Origin: Cotesia glomerata
Lineage: Eukaryota > Arthropoda > Insecta > Hymenoptera > Braconidae
Direction: 5' to 3'
DNA length: 64,000 bases
NCBI RefSeq assembly: GCF_020080835.1
Contig: NC_058166.1
Coordinates: 11,495,672-11,559,671 of the forward strand
Under the pieces are notes generated by a model. The model was given only the letters and a program-made list of their open reading frames with translations, was not told where the DNA came from and made no database searches. This document shows positions 24,378-35,889 of the stretch, piece by piece; the stretch's first letter is position 1; every line of letters begins with the position of its first letter. The translations under genes and the position numbers were made by a program.

Positions 24378-27300
24378 TTAAAGTGACGAATAAAAAAAAT
24401 ACCGGTGAACTTGGTCACGTTACTAATCAAGTTGAGCGTGTCGCAGTGACTCAAGACGATTCTTTTTATGGGCCCATACTTCGCAGACTCGACGAGATTT
24501 TTTTGCAACTTAAATTCAGTGAAGAGTCTTGTAAGGAGAGACTCATTTGTAGCATGTACAAAAATCCTGGAATTTATTCACCGCACAGTAATATTGTGTC
24601 TAATGAGTTATCTAGGTAAAGTATTGTAATTTTTGTTTATTTGGTAAGGTCAATTGGTAAAATTAGAAAAATTAGTGTTTGTTATTATATTGGGGCTTAA
24701 ACAGAAGAAGTTGAAGAATTTATGATGTACATATATCGCGTTACAAATGCTAAAACGATGTATATTAAAATGTATGTTCTTTTGGCTTTGCAGAACTAAA
24801 AGGACAGATAAAAAAATTTTTTTTTTCCTTTCAACTTTGAATTGTATAAAAGTGAAAATTTAGTTAAAAAACGCAAAAATTTTTATTCGATATATGCTCT
24901 TTTGGCTTTAAGAGATCATTCTGGTTCCGACGCTCGAAAAAAGCAGATATTCATTATTTTTTTAAACAAAAATTATTATCGATATTGATATAAAATTTAT
25001 TCAGCTCAACACATACACTCTAGAATAAAAAAAAAAATAGCAAACTATATTTTTTTTGTATTTTTTATATGAATAAACAACGGGTGAACGGAGTTCCTCC
25101 AAAAGTTAGTAACTCGCTGACGTAAATAACTTGATAACAGCTCTTCTAAAACACTAAAACTGAAATTATATACCTTCAATATATAAATAGTTGTGACAAG
25201 AATTACGGACATTAATATTTATTGATAAAAAACAAAATGACAAATTAAAACAAAAAAAAACTTAAAAGTGACGTTTTTTTCCCAGTTTTTAGTCCTAAAA
25301 AATAAGTAAAAATCAAAATTTTAATTTGGTTGTAGTTCGTGCCGTAGCTACTACAAAGTAGAATATGTAGCTTAAATTTCATTAAGATCGGGTCAGTAGT
25401 TTCGGAGATATCATATACGTCAACCAGAAAAGCATAGTTCCGAGATAAACGCGTTTAGTTTTTTTAATAAAAAAAAAAAAATCTTACCTAAAGTCAATCA
25501 GCGATGCCAGCATCATATAAAATCCCTTCAGCCTGTTTGAAAATTTGATTTCTTTTCACATGAGCTTCGTAAAATAATATAGTTACAGAGATCTGATCAT
25601 TTAGAAATTTTAACACAATACTTGTAGATATATGTACTTTTGAAAAATGTAAAAAAAAAAAATAATTTTTTCAAAAATTATAAACCAGAATTATCCTTGA
25701 AGAAAAAAAAATTTTAAGCCGAAAGAGTGTATATAAATAAATGGTGAAAATAGCTTCTAAGGACCTCAAAACATCGAGATCTGACGGAAAATTGATTTCT
25801 GAAGGTTAGACTGAAAACACTAATACATCCCTATTTTCGGAAATTTTCAATTGGTTGTACCATGTGAAAATTCATTTTTTAAGGGGTTACATGGGTTTAC
25901 TCCGTGAAAAATGGCATACTTTCAAAAGTTTTCTTTTCTTATTTAAAATATGAAATTTTTAATTCAAACTTTTTTTTTTAACATCAAAGATACATATTTA
26001 ATAAACGTTTTCTAATGTTTTCGTTGAAAAAAATTTAAAATTCAGCCATTGCGACGTTTTTTCCGGAGACTTCCAAGAAAAGGTACTTTTACGTTGACAG
26101 CATAACTCATGACAGGATCATGTGAAATCAAAAAGTCAAATGAGGCCTTTTATTTAATACCGTCACTGTAAATCCAAGTGTTTTAACAAAACACATAAAG
26201 TTTTTTGTTCCCATCTTGAAACCTTGTAGTCACTTTTAAGATACTTGGATTTACAGTGTAATACAATCATTGTAATACAATCAGTGTAATACAATCATTT
26301 GGATGAAGGAAAAAATAAAAAATAAAAATTCGGATTATTGGTAAAGTTTTGAAAAATAATTTAAATATCGTTAACATTTGCACACACTTTGATTTTTTAA
26401 AATTAGTTGCGATTGAAAACAAAAAAAAAAAACAAATCCTTCGTTAAAGTTCTTGTCGAATAGTATTTTGGAGACCCGTGCCAAATTTCATCAAGATCGG
26501 TTTAGTAATTTTCAAGAAATTTTGACAACTTTGAAAATAGTTTTTCAAGAAGAACGCTTTTGAAGTTTTGAGCACCCAGCCGAACTGGCCTTGAGAGTCA
26601 CATTCCCGAGAATCTATCTTCTAAACCATCACCTTTATCGACCTAAAAATTTAGGACAATATTTTAGACATGTTGTAGAGTTTAATAAGATAACAAAAAA
26701 AAACGATTTTTTAAAGCTCCCAAACTCATTTCATACCACTTAACATCTCGTTAAAAAAATTGAAAATTTTTTAACGAAAAATTGGACTGTTTGACTATAA
26801 ATTGTGTATACTTGGAATTCAAAAACAGCCAATTTTTTGGCCCAGTCTATTCATCAAAATATTTACTAACATATACAGTAGCACTCAAAAGTATTTTAAC
26901 AAATATATTTGATGGTTTAATTAAAAATAAATATGAAACACAATAATCATTTATTTATTTTTTTAACAGCTTTTGAATAATCTACAGAATAGTGTAAAAG
27001 TGGTCCTTATTCGTAACAAAAGAAAGTTTAATTAATTTAATTAATTAATTAATTAATTTAATTAATTTAATTTAATTTAATTAATTTTTAAAATATTAGG
27101 AAAATGGTGGCACTGAAGTATTTTGACATTGTTGAAAAAAACTAACGCATAATGTTGTCAAAATACTTTTGAGCGCTACTATATGTAATCATACATACTG
27201 ACATCTAGCCATCATATGTATAAAGTATCCAATATATTTGATATTTGTCGCTTTGTTATAGAATGAATTTGAATTACATTCAATTTAATACACTTTAAAG

Positions 27301-27887
27301 TTAAAAAGTAAATTTAAAACACGATAACTTACTTTATAAGAATAAGACCGTCTTATTCTGATTATTCAGATATTTTTATACAAACATCAAAATGATACTC
27401 GTCGACTGGCATTAAAAACCAGTTATTTCCCTCCGAACAATCCCTAAAAAATAGACGTTACGTAACACAAAAAAAAAAACTCTCATCAATCATCAATAAA
27501 AACTCTCCAGAGAAAGGTTACAAATACCTACAGTTAATAACTACAATCAGGCCATCTTTTTACAATTAAAATTGTCTTTCCCACAATCAAACACTTTCTT
27601 TTTTACCGATCCCGCATCCCAATTAAAAATACGTAAAACACACTAGTCATTAAAAATTAAGACAATTGGAATAAATTTCTAATTTTTTGTTCACCATAAA
27701 TCAAGCAGTTTCAATTTTTTGTAACTAACATCAATTTTTTAATTTCAGAGATCCGCAAGAACTGAAGCGTAAAAGTACCGGTAGTGCTTCTAGCCAACGT
27801 TTTTACCGGTACATATCTGCCGCAAGGTTGGGGCAAGAAGGCGGCGATTGTCTGAGAAGCTATCCATGTCACATAAACACAGAGTGA
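17865..27887 (+). CDS. Osiris-family protein (DUF1676), large His/Asn/Gln-rich form, four exons
   Basis: Exons 17865-18465, 18539-18771, 23588-24615 and 27749-27887; all introns are GT-AG and the joined frame stays open, giving 666 aa. Signal peptide at 1-17 (cleavage after VNA). Osiris N-terminal domain with the paired cysteines C55 and C63 and YLDNTLG. Exon 2 gives a long hydrophobic segment (about 207-260). Then follow His runs on both sides of the exon 2/3 junction, a Pro/Gln-rich linker, the family motif AQSLAY (390-395), an Asn run (about 473-487), 27 consecutive Gln (515-541) and a Cys-containing tail (CKERLICSMYKNP ... GGDCLRSYPC). Osiris proteins are insect-specific secretory/endosomal membrane proteins linked to cuticle formation. 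At 666 aa it is far longer than typical 200-350 aa members. I do not assign a numbered Osiris name. Introns 2 and 3 (4.8 and 3.1 kb) hold several transposons. Confidence 0.9.
19415..20903. mobile_element. Unclassified TIR element J in intron 2
   Basis: Imperfect inverted termini of about 36 bp: GTGTTAAGAATATCCGACAG at the left and the inverse of CAGAGTTTTTTTAACAC at the right. Both are followed inward by AGAGGGCGCATTATT. No transposase frame, so it is non-autonomous. Confidence 0.5.
21173..22960. mobile_element. AT-rich element N1 with TACCCGGGTAAAAAA termini and tRNA-like block
   Basis: Left end TACCCGGGTAAAAAAATT and right end TTTTTTACCCGGGTA form a 15-bp inverted repeat. The interior is mostly ATAATTATATATAATTAT variants. 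At about 21420-21500 the minus strand carries a pol III B-box-like AGTTCAAACCC. The weak + frame at 21681-21890 (69 codons) is unrecognised. A second, shorter member of the family lies at 51376-51595. Confidence 0.6.
21935..22196 (+). repeat. Insect short interspersed repeat, inside N1
   Basis: Begins CCTACTAATATTATAAAT, contains TTACGCTTTCACGCAAAAAC and GAAACTTTGTACACATATTC, and ends GCGGGTAAATGCTAGT. Opposite in orientation to 6474-6676. Nested within N1, so it is younger or was co-amplified. Confidence 0.6.
24296..24376 (+). repeat. (CAG)n coding microsatellite: 27 glutamines in Osiris gene 1
   Basis: 22 CAG codons, one CAA, then four CAG, in frame in exon 3. Almost pure CAG makes it prone to length polymorphism. 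The leucine-rich opposite-strand frame is a shadow. Confidence 0.95.
26164..26258. mobile_element. 95-bp palindromic MITE
   Basis: Ends CACTGTAAATCCAAGTGTTT and the inverse AGATACTTGGATTTACAGTG. The right flank is TA; the left flank is GT, so the TA duplication is not intact. Confidence 0.55.
26876..27181. mobile_element. Tc1-type MITE (306 bp, TA duplication)
   Basis: Left terminus CAGTAGCACTCAAAAGTATT and right terminus AATACTTTTGAGCGCTACTA are inverse, flanked by TA at 26874-26875 and 27182-27183. The '..CTCAAAAGTATTTTGACA' terminus is typical of Tc1-like elements. No transposase. Confidence 0.8.
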
Positions 27888-29199
27888 ATTGTAAAAATAC
27901 CCAGTCATAAAAAAAACTAAACAATAACGAACAAACAACTCAGCAAAATCAACAATTTAAGATTAGGTTAATTTTACCGTAAATTAATTATATTTATTTA
28001 TTAAAATGTTATTAAACTGTTATTATGATTTGTCCAGTTTTGCCGAATTGTCGTTACTCACCGTGGCTCTGTTAATGTTTATTTTTTTATTAAATATTTT
28101 TAGATAATGTTTTTTTATATTTATGATGCAACTTGACATCGTAGCCCTTGAGTAACGATAATTAAATTATTTAATTAGAACGTCAACTGGAGAAGAAATA
28201 ATATTTTTTAGTAATAAGGGATTGTAATTAAACTATTTATTGTCTCAATTAAATATAAGCCTCGGGTGCCATACCCAAATATTAATTATTGAAATATTAA
28301 TATGTATTTAGTAATAAAATATGTGATTAAAAATATAGTTTTTATTTTATCATTGATAATTATAAGCAATAAAAAATTCAGCGATGCATAGCATGGAGTG
28401 CGATTTAATTAGTGAGTTTCCGTAATTATTGTTATACGAAACAAAGAAGCGTTCATATATAGCAGCTAAGTACCGCTAGTAGGGCATTAGAATACGTCTA
28501 TGACATGTTTTATTTATTAAAAGTTGTGATTTAAATCTGAGAAGGTGCAAGTGTCCTTTTATTATGGAGTTGCTGTACAGTAATAATAAACTTTTGTAAA
28601 AAAATATACTACATTACATTATATGTAATAATATGTTTTTTGTAATTATGTAAGCAGGGAACTCGTGACACCTATTCTGTATTGGGTTAATGCATTGTTA
28701 TTTTTGTTAATTTTTATTAATAAATGATTATTATGTTAAATTAGAAAAGTTTTACTATTACTATAATTATTATCATATCCTATACAATTAAAGGAGATTT
28801 ATATCTATATAGTCATTCATTATGAAATCTCGGGAACCATAGGCCTTAGAAACTAGAAATTTTGTAGCAATATTACTTTTGCCATGTAGAAGTCAGCTAA
28901 GAACGGATTTTACGGAATTATTCCACTAAAAGGGATTGCAGGAGCATTAAAAATGGAAAAAAAAGTTTGGAAAATCCACATGAGCATGCCGTAAGCGCTG
29001 ATGTCATACACAAATTATTTAGATTGAATGTTACATTACGATTTGTTAACTTTTTCATAAAGACTTGTATACTGTTTTTTATTTGAATTTTTCCGCGAGT
29101 GGTGTTATCTCCTCGTAGGTCGAGAATAAAAAAAATCTTAACAGATGATAAAACAGTTAGCCATAATTTATAGCTAAATTTGTCATTAAAGACAAATTT
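27888..29199. other. 3' UTR of Osiris gene 1 and downstream spacer
   Basis: A canonical AATAAA at 28313-28318 could serve as polyadenylation signal (3' UTR of about 430 bp). Near 28983-29010 there is CATGCCGTAAGCGCTGATGT, related to sequences at 6852 and 62850. Otherwise nothing is supported. Confidence 0.45.
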
Positions 29200-29357
29200 G
29201 GGAACTGGGGAAATAAAGGATAAAGGGGGGAGGGGGGACTTTACTCAGTAGGAATTTTTCGGTAACCGAAAAAATAATTCATACAGCTCAGACCGGGACT
29301 CGAACCCGGATCGTTTGGTTACGCGTCAAAGGCTCTACCAGTTAAGCTATCCGAGAC
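29200..29357 (-). mobile_element. tRNA-derived SINE (head at 29286-29357)
   Basis: The minus strand reads a tRNA-like head: TCTCGGATAGCTTAACTGGT (A-box region), then CCGGGTTCGAGTCCCGG, a perfect T-arm containing the B box, then TCTGAGC pairing with the 5' strand at 6 of 7 positions. The body continues GAATTATTTTTTCGGTTACC, AAAAATTCCTACTGAGTA and a C-rich run. The same body follows a second tRNA-like head at 53007-53165. The anticodon arm is irregular (9-base loop), so this is a SINE rather than a working tRNA gene. Confidence 0.65.
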
Positions 29358-30277
29358 ATTGTCCGTAACTACCATTTAGTCGACTAATAATTTATAGTTA
29401 ATTCGCTCCTATTTTATGAAAAATAATATATACTAGTATACGTTGCACGTGCGAGCGCGCGTTTGAAAGTTCGTATAGAATTATATATATTTTCATACTT
29501 ATGATATATTTGACTAATCACGTTACGAATAGTTTGCTTACATGATATATTTTTATATATTTTCATATGTTTCATGTAAATTATAAGAGTGGATGGCTGT
29601 CGAAATTGCCGAAAAAATCACCGAACTGACGGTTGAAAAAAATTAACTGTATTGAAACGGAATTATTTTGACACGGAAATTTCACAAGGGTTTCGGTTAA
29701 TTCTCTAAGGAATAAAACAAAAAAAATTAAATCGTGAAAATGATTTTTAACAAAGTTGTATACGGAAAAAAGAAAACTCGAAAAATTACAGTATATAATG
29801 CAACGGGGCACTTCGTGATGAAAATTGGCAAAATTACAGTTTCAGATTGAGATTATTTCAGATTTCATAAGAATCTCTGAATATTAAATTAAAAAATTGA
29901 GTTTAGAAAAATATTATTTCAAACTGTAATTTTTCTAGTTTTGATTATGACGGGACCGATTTTACATTTTATACTGTACGCTCTTATTCATTTAATTTGT
30001 CAGAAAATATGCTTTTCATATTAAATTTTTCTCAATATGCTTTTCATATTAAATTTTTTTGTTTAAATTATGAAAATCACGTTTGAATTGAAATCACGAT
30101 TTTTAGGCGAGAGTAGAGAATACCTGCGCGCTTCACGCTTAAGGAAGTTCGAGCGTAACTAATGAGTCAAAATAATGCTAAAATTTTGAGTTAATTTTAG
30201 TCTTCTCAATATTCGTCAAAATTCTTTATTTTACTTAAAATAATTTAAACAATTTAATAATTTATGATTTTTACTTA
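29358..30277. other. AT-rich spacer, nothing supported
   Basis: Minor inverted repeats (AAAATTACAGTTT near 29830 and its inverse near 29930), no coding signature. Confidence 0.45.
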
Positions 30278-30444
30278 CACGGTAAAAAATTTTTCGTCAT
30301 TTTGTAAAGTGTAAAATGTTTGTGTAGAATTTAACATTTTAGTATGTTGATTCAACACAATAGTGTTGATTCCACACAAATTGTGTAAAAAAAGTCATCA
30401 ACACAAATTTTTGTGTTAAATTTGATGAAAAATTTTTTACTGTG
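30278..30444. mobile_element. MITE, 167 bp, CACGGTAAAAAATTTTTCGT termini
   Basis: Inverted termini CACGGTAAAAAATTTTTCGT / TGAAAAATTTTTTACTGTG with TA on both sides (30276-30277, 30445-30446). The inside is built of TTGTGTTGAT/ATCAACACAA palindromes. Confidence 0.8.
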
Positions 30445-31030
30445 TACTTAATAAAGTAAAGTAATAAAATGACTTTCGTATTTATTACTTGTCGGAATAA
30501 ATAAATAGATTTGGCAATAGCGCGTTTGATTATACCCATTACAGAGACGTGGATGAGTGTGTGAGAAACATTTCTCTCTCTTTAACTATATTTCTATCCT
30601 TTTCTTTTTTCTCAGCTGTTGACACGATGTTGTCAAATCTTTATTCGAATAAATAGCTGACGATAAACGAGTTACAAACATAAAATTTAACTTTAAATAT
30701 TTCAAGAATTATATCGGTATTGTATGATTATTAAATTGTTTTTATATTTTGCAATAATCCAAGTGTCTTGACAATCATGTCAATCATGACAATCATGTGG
30801 CAGCAACATGATTTTCATGTAGCCTTAATAGCATAAAATTAAGCTGCAACAACTGAATATTTATGCTTCGAAAACATTATTTATTATAAAGTAACTAGGT
30901 TTTTTAGGATTTATAATATTGCAGATGAAACTAAGAGTAAATTATTTAATTATACAATTTGTGAACGATATCTTTGTTTATTCAAATTATATACAATTCT
31001 TATCGCCAATAGCTTTGGTTTGTGATAAAA

Positions 31031-34000
31031 ATAATTTTTCTATTTAAATAACACGAGAAAACTTTTTTTTTATTTTTGAATTTTAATTACTTCGGAATGG
31101 CTTGTTTACGCAATATCCCAGAGAGAGGTCTTATAGGAAATTTCACGCTCTACAAAAAACGTTTGAAGGTCAAGGTTCCTCAGATCAACCGTTTCAAAGA
31201 TATTTGCAATCAAAAATAACACCAATCAAAAATTTCAAATATATTCCAATAAAATTGCAAAAAAAAATCATGCTTTATATTGATATTGTTTTTTTTTTTT
31301 GTAAAATCAATTGAATTTTGTTAATTTGAGATTTTAATTTTTTTTTGCTTATTTACTCCATACGTAACTTACAAAAAGTACAAATACATAACTATAAAGG
31401 TTAAAATTATCAAACAAATGATTTTTGGGTCTCTTTTATAACAAATTAATTTTATATTTCATAAAGTTTATAAATTTTTGTAAGATGTAAATGTAAAGTT
31501 CCTGATCACACTAACTAAACAAACACTCATCATTGTATTTTATTAAAAATGTTAAAAAAATTATAAATATATTAAATCAATTCAATCAACTATAAAATTT
31601 GATTAATTTTTTTCATTTAAAAAGTATTGAATGAGCTTTATTCAGCTCCGTCGATAAAAGTAGTATATTCGTTTGATTTGAGTAATGTAGTTAGTAAGCT
31701 CTGTGTTGGTAAGCTTGGTCGTTCAGTACCAATTTCTCTTTGTTGCTCTGCTTTCAATGCTTTGTTCTATCTTCTCGTCATTGTCTTTCTTTATTGATAC
31801 TGATTGTTATTTAAATTCGTTATATTATTAATTTAATTTGCTTATAATTAAAATATATAAGTTATAAATTTTATGATCACAATGGTGAAAACAGTGTACT
31901 TGATTGGTGATGTATCAAGGGAATTTGGTGGAAAAAAATTACCTTCATTGAAAGAGGTTATGTCACTTTTATTTTATTATCTCAAAACGAAAAATTTTTC
32001 AGTGAAAGAAAGCATATCAACCACTGTCGACAAAGTTTTCGAAATTTAGTGTGTGGCACAAATCCCGACAAGAGAGAAAAGATCTGCTTTTTTAAAACTA
32101 ACCTCAAATCACAATCGTAGAGGAATTTACAAAAAAACTGTAAGAGGAAAAAGTCAAAATCTCAAAAAAAAAAAAAATGAATCCCTTTTTCGGGACGAAT
32201 TAAATAAACTATTTGATATAGCTCATGCTGATGTGCTAAATTTACTGGATAAAGAAAAAAGATTATTTTATTTGGGACAAAAATCTTCCAGTCGACGTGG
32301 TTTTATTTCATATAATTCGCAACCAATTCCAAAAGATGTTGAAGATATGGATGTTGATGTAAGCGATGAAAATAATAACTACAGTAATAGTGATAACAAT
32401 AATGAAGAGAACATTGATATCAATTATAATAACAATAATGATAGTGGTACATTTGATGTCGGAAAGTTCGGTAATGACAATGTTGACTATTCTTGTACAG
32501 TTGAGACTGATAATGTTGTTAATCATGAAATATCAAGTCAAACATCTAAGTTATCCCAGAAATCTTTGGAAAGTAATACTTCTTGTATAATCTCTGATTA
32601 TGAAGATGAAATTCCAAAACAACAAGTTCCTAAAATTGATCTAATGACACCAGAACTTGCTGCGGCTTTGGATAGAGCTAATGTGAGTAGTAGGTCAGCG
32701 ACTTAAATTTTTGCTGCTTTATTATCTAGCCTAAATATTGATTGTGCAAGCGTAAACTTCAGTCATTTGACTATTCACTGAGCACGGGAAAAATTTCGCA
32801 AAGAAGCGACGTTAAATCTGAAAACTAATTTGAAAACTGATAATTATGTGCTACATTTTGATGGAAAACTTGTCATATATTACAGGTATAGAACAAGTTG
32901 ACCGGCTTCCTATTATTTTATCATCATCAGGTAAATTTCAACTGTTAGGAGTCCCCAAACTAGAATCTGGAACTGGACCAAATCAAGCTTCAGCTATTAT
33001 TACAACAGTAAAACAATGGAATATTAATACTGATAACATCAAAACATTGTGTTCTGATACTACAGCCTCAAATACGCTGTAGTATTTTGGAAGTTATAAC
33101 ACCAATCAAAGATGAAATTTTGAAATTCGTTAATAATCAAATAGAAGTAAAATTTTTTAATCCAGCGCTAAAGAATTATCAACTGATGTTAAAGTGAAAC
33201 ATGAAAATTTATGAAGTTCCGTATAATCATCCATTTTACACTTAATAATTAACCCCGTTGTAAATAAAAATATTGGAAATCAATTTCACATGATTATTAC
33301 ACTCTTAATTATCATTAACGATTACAATTGCATTTGTAAAATATTTTGTAACTTTTACTTCACATCAGTTGATAATAATTAATGTTCTTTACTTTGAGGT
33401 TGCAATGTAATTAATTTTATTTTGACTTTGAACTTTTTTTGTAGATGGATCATTTTAGTGACGATTACCGTGAACTCCTGCAATTATCATCGATATTTTT
33501 GAGTGCTACTACCACAAATATTACATTTAAGCGTCCTGGAGCCGTCCATCATGCAAGGTGGATGGCTAAAGCAATAAATAGTTTAAAAATTTTTTTATTT
33601 AGAAATGAATTTCATCTTACTAAATCAGAAATAGCTGGATTACGAGAACTTAGTTTATTTATTATAATATTCTATTTAAAAGCTTGGTATATTGCGCCGT
33701 GCGCTATAGCAGCACCTAATAATGATTTAACTTTAATTAAAGAATTAATTTCATATAAAAAATTTAATAATACTATTTCACGGGCAAGCTCAGAAAAATT
33801 AGCCGATCACTTGTGGTATTTAAATAACGAGTTGTCTGTTTAATCTCTCTTTGACGAAACTGTTTCAGTTGAAACAAAAAGAAGAATAGTTCATGCTTTA
33901 AAAAACTGTGAAACCAATGAAACTACAACGAGTCGTTTTATAATCGATAAGAAAAATTTAAAGTCATTATTAAATAAAGATCTTAGTCAATTTGTATCTA

Positions 34001-34806
34001 CGAGATCGATAAATCTGTTTAAATCGTTTGATTTGTCGTATGATTTCATTGATGAGGATATAACTTTGTGGCCTCAGAATCTAAATTACAAAAGAAACTT
34101 GGAGTATTTTGAGAAACTTCAAGTTGTAAATGATGTAGCAAAACGCGGCATGGCATTGATAGAGCAGTATAATCGATGCTTAACGAAAAATGAAGAACAG
34201 CTTCAGTATTTATTGCAAGTAGTGACAGAACACAGAAAACGATATCCTAATTGCAATAAAAATAATTTTATAAAACTGTAATATTTTCAAGTTAGAAAAA
34301 ATTTTATGAATTGTTGTTAAATATTGTTTTTTGTTATAAAGAATTGATTGTTTAATAGAATTTATTAGTATTTGGTAGAAAATAAAATAAATTTGTTATA
34401 AAAGAGACCCAAAAATCATTTGTTTGATAATTTTAACCTTTATATTTATGTATTTGTACTTTTTGTGAGTTACGTATGGAGTAAATAAGCAAAAAAAAAT
34501 TTAAAATCTCAAATTAACAAAATTCAATTGATTTTACAAAAAAAAAAAACAATATCAATATAAAGCATGATTTTTTTTTGCAATTTTATTGGAATATATT
34601 TGAAATTTTTGATTGGTGTTATTTTTGATTGCAAATATCTTTGAAACGGTTGATCTGAGGAACCTTGACCTTCAAACGTTTTTTGTAGAGCGTGAAATTT
34701 CCTATAAGACCTCTCTCTGGGATATTGCGTAAACAAGCCATTCCGAAGTAATTAAAATTCAAAAATAAAAAAAAAGTTTTCTCGTGTTATTTAAATAAAA
34801 AAATTA
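31031..34806. mobile_element. Decayed DNA transposon L with about 420-bp terminal inverted repeats
   Basis: The left arm (31031-31455) and right arm (34385-34806) are inverse copies. They share TATTTAAATAACACGAGAAA at the outer end and AAATGATTTTTGGGTCTCTT at the inner end. Between them lies a broken transposase-like frame on the + strand. The identical 70-codon frames in each arm are arm shadows. No certain target duplication was found at the outer ends. Confidence 0.75.
31874..34281 (+). pseudogene. Broken transposase-like gene of element L
   Basis: Pieces in order: MVKTVYLIGDVSREFGGKK (31874 on), an in-frame TAG at about 32047 where a Trp is expected, IPTREKRSAFLKL, LFDIAHADVLNLL, an Asp/Asn-rich linker, PELAAALDRANVSSRSAT and stops. 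A frameshift follows, then VDRLPIILSSSGKFQLLGV and CSDTTASNT, a gap of about 350 bp (33085-33443) that may be deletion plus intron remnant, then DDYRELLQLSSIFLS, ARWMAKAINSLKIFLFR, HLWYLNNELSV, one TAA, and VVNDVAKRGMALIEQY ending at 34281. This matches my recollection of a family of multi-copy insect/invertebrate proteins carrying DNA-transposon hallmarks. I cannot name the superfamily securely; the SDTTASNT block recalls the first catalytic region of hAT-like enzymes. At least four disabling lesions are present. Confidence 0.65.
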
Positions 34807-35889
34807 CAAATGAATTGAGGCAAACCTTAATATTAATATTAAGGGCTCTAATAGGCGCCAAAATTTTTGTTTTTGAATGTACTTTCAACTTTTCAACACC
34901 ATTAAAAAAAAAAAAAATTTTTTTTTTTTTTTTGAAACACCCTAATATATAAAGGATCTAAAGTAAATTATAATATATTAAATATGTTATTTCTTATCAA
35001 CAATAGTGTATACTCGCAGTAATCAATTTCGGAGAAGCAATAAGTTATTATTTAACTGACAATTTAGGGAAAATTGCATCGCTATTGATTAAAAATTTTT
35101 TTGTACCCACTTTCAGTAATTTAAAAATCATATTTCAAGAAAGAAACTCATTTATAATTCGAATGCGCATACGCAGTTTGAAGTGTTACAGTAAATTCAG
35201 GCTATTGAGTGTTGATAGAACTTTTTTCTAACTAATTATGGAATCATTGGTTAACAATAAGCGTTTTAGTTTCATCATTCAATATTTAAATTAATTATCA
35301 CTTTTTTTATAATAATCAGTCTTATTTTTTTGTAATGTATAAGTTTTAGTAATATTCATTTCTAAAAAATTCTTTGAAAAATAGTTATTTTCGATACGTA
35401 TTCGCAAAGATAGGTATTTTGGTAAGCTTGAAATGACGTCACGAGACTGAGATTACAGGCGTATTCTCAACAAAACTGAGTACCTTGTTATACGGTCGAG
35501 TGTAGAGAGACCGGATATTACGTACGAGATTTTATTGAGAATGTATCCATAACCTAAGACGAGTGTCATCACTTCAAGTTTATTACCAAAATGCCAACCT
35601 TTGCGGATTTGTATCGAACATAATTTTTTGTAATAGCAACAGCGAAACTCGGATTTAAGAGGATTCAATTAAAATTTTATTCATTTATGAATAAATTTAA
35701 TAAATTTATTAATATCTAAAATTCAATTATTTTTCATTAAAGTTGAATGTTACGTTAGCACAGTTATTAAAGTTTAATGTCCATGTTAATAACTTTCACA
35801 TTGTTGTTATTATTAAAATCTTGTTAATAAAAATAAAACTGTCACACGTAAATAAATGACGATCTAAAATAAAAGTGAAAATTGTAATA
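34807..35889. other. Spacer, nothing supported
   Basis: A/T runs near 34900 and a small inverted repeat (ATTCTCAACAAAA near 35463, TTTTATTGAGAAT near 35528). No gene supported. Confidence 0.45.

Larger units (their letters stand above)
24616..27748 (+). other. Intron 3 of Osiris gene 1
   Basis: Donor GTAAAG at 24616, acceptor TTTCAG at 27743-27748. It holds two MITE-like palindromes (26164-26258 and 26876-27181) and a simple AATT-rich stretch near 27020-27090. The rest is AT-rich and unrecognised. Confidence 0.8.

Noticed and set aside
24236..24508. Poly-leucine membrane protein on the minus strand
   Set aside because: It is the opposite strand of the in-frame CAG run of the Osiris gene.
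29286..29357. A functional tRNA gene
   Set aside because: Good T-arm, but one acceptor mismatch, a 9-base anticodon loop and a body shared with another locus indicate a SINE.
31102..31314. 70-codon frame identical to one at 34524-34736 on the other strand
   Set aside because: Both lie in the inverted arms of element L; the identity is at the DNA level and there is no gene context.
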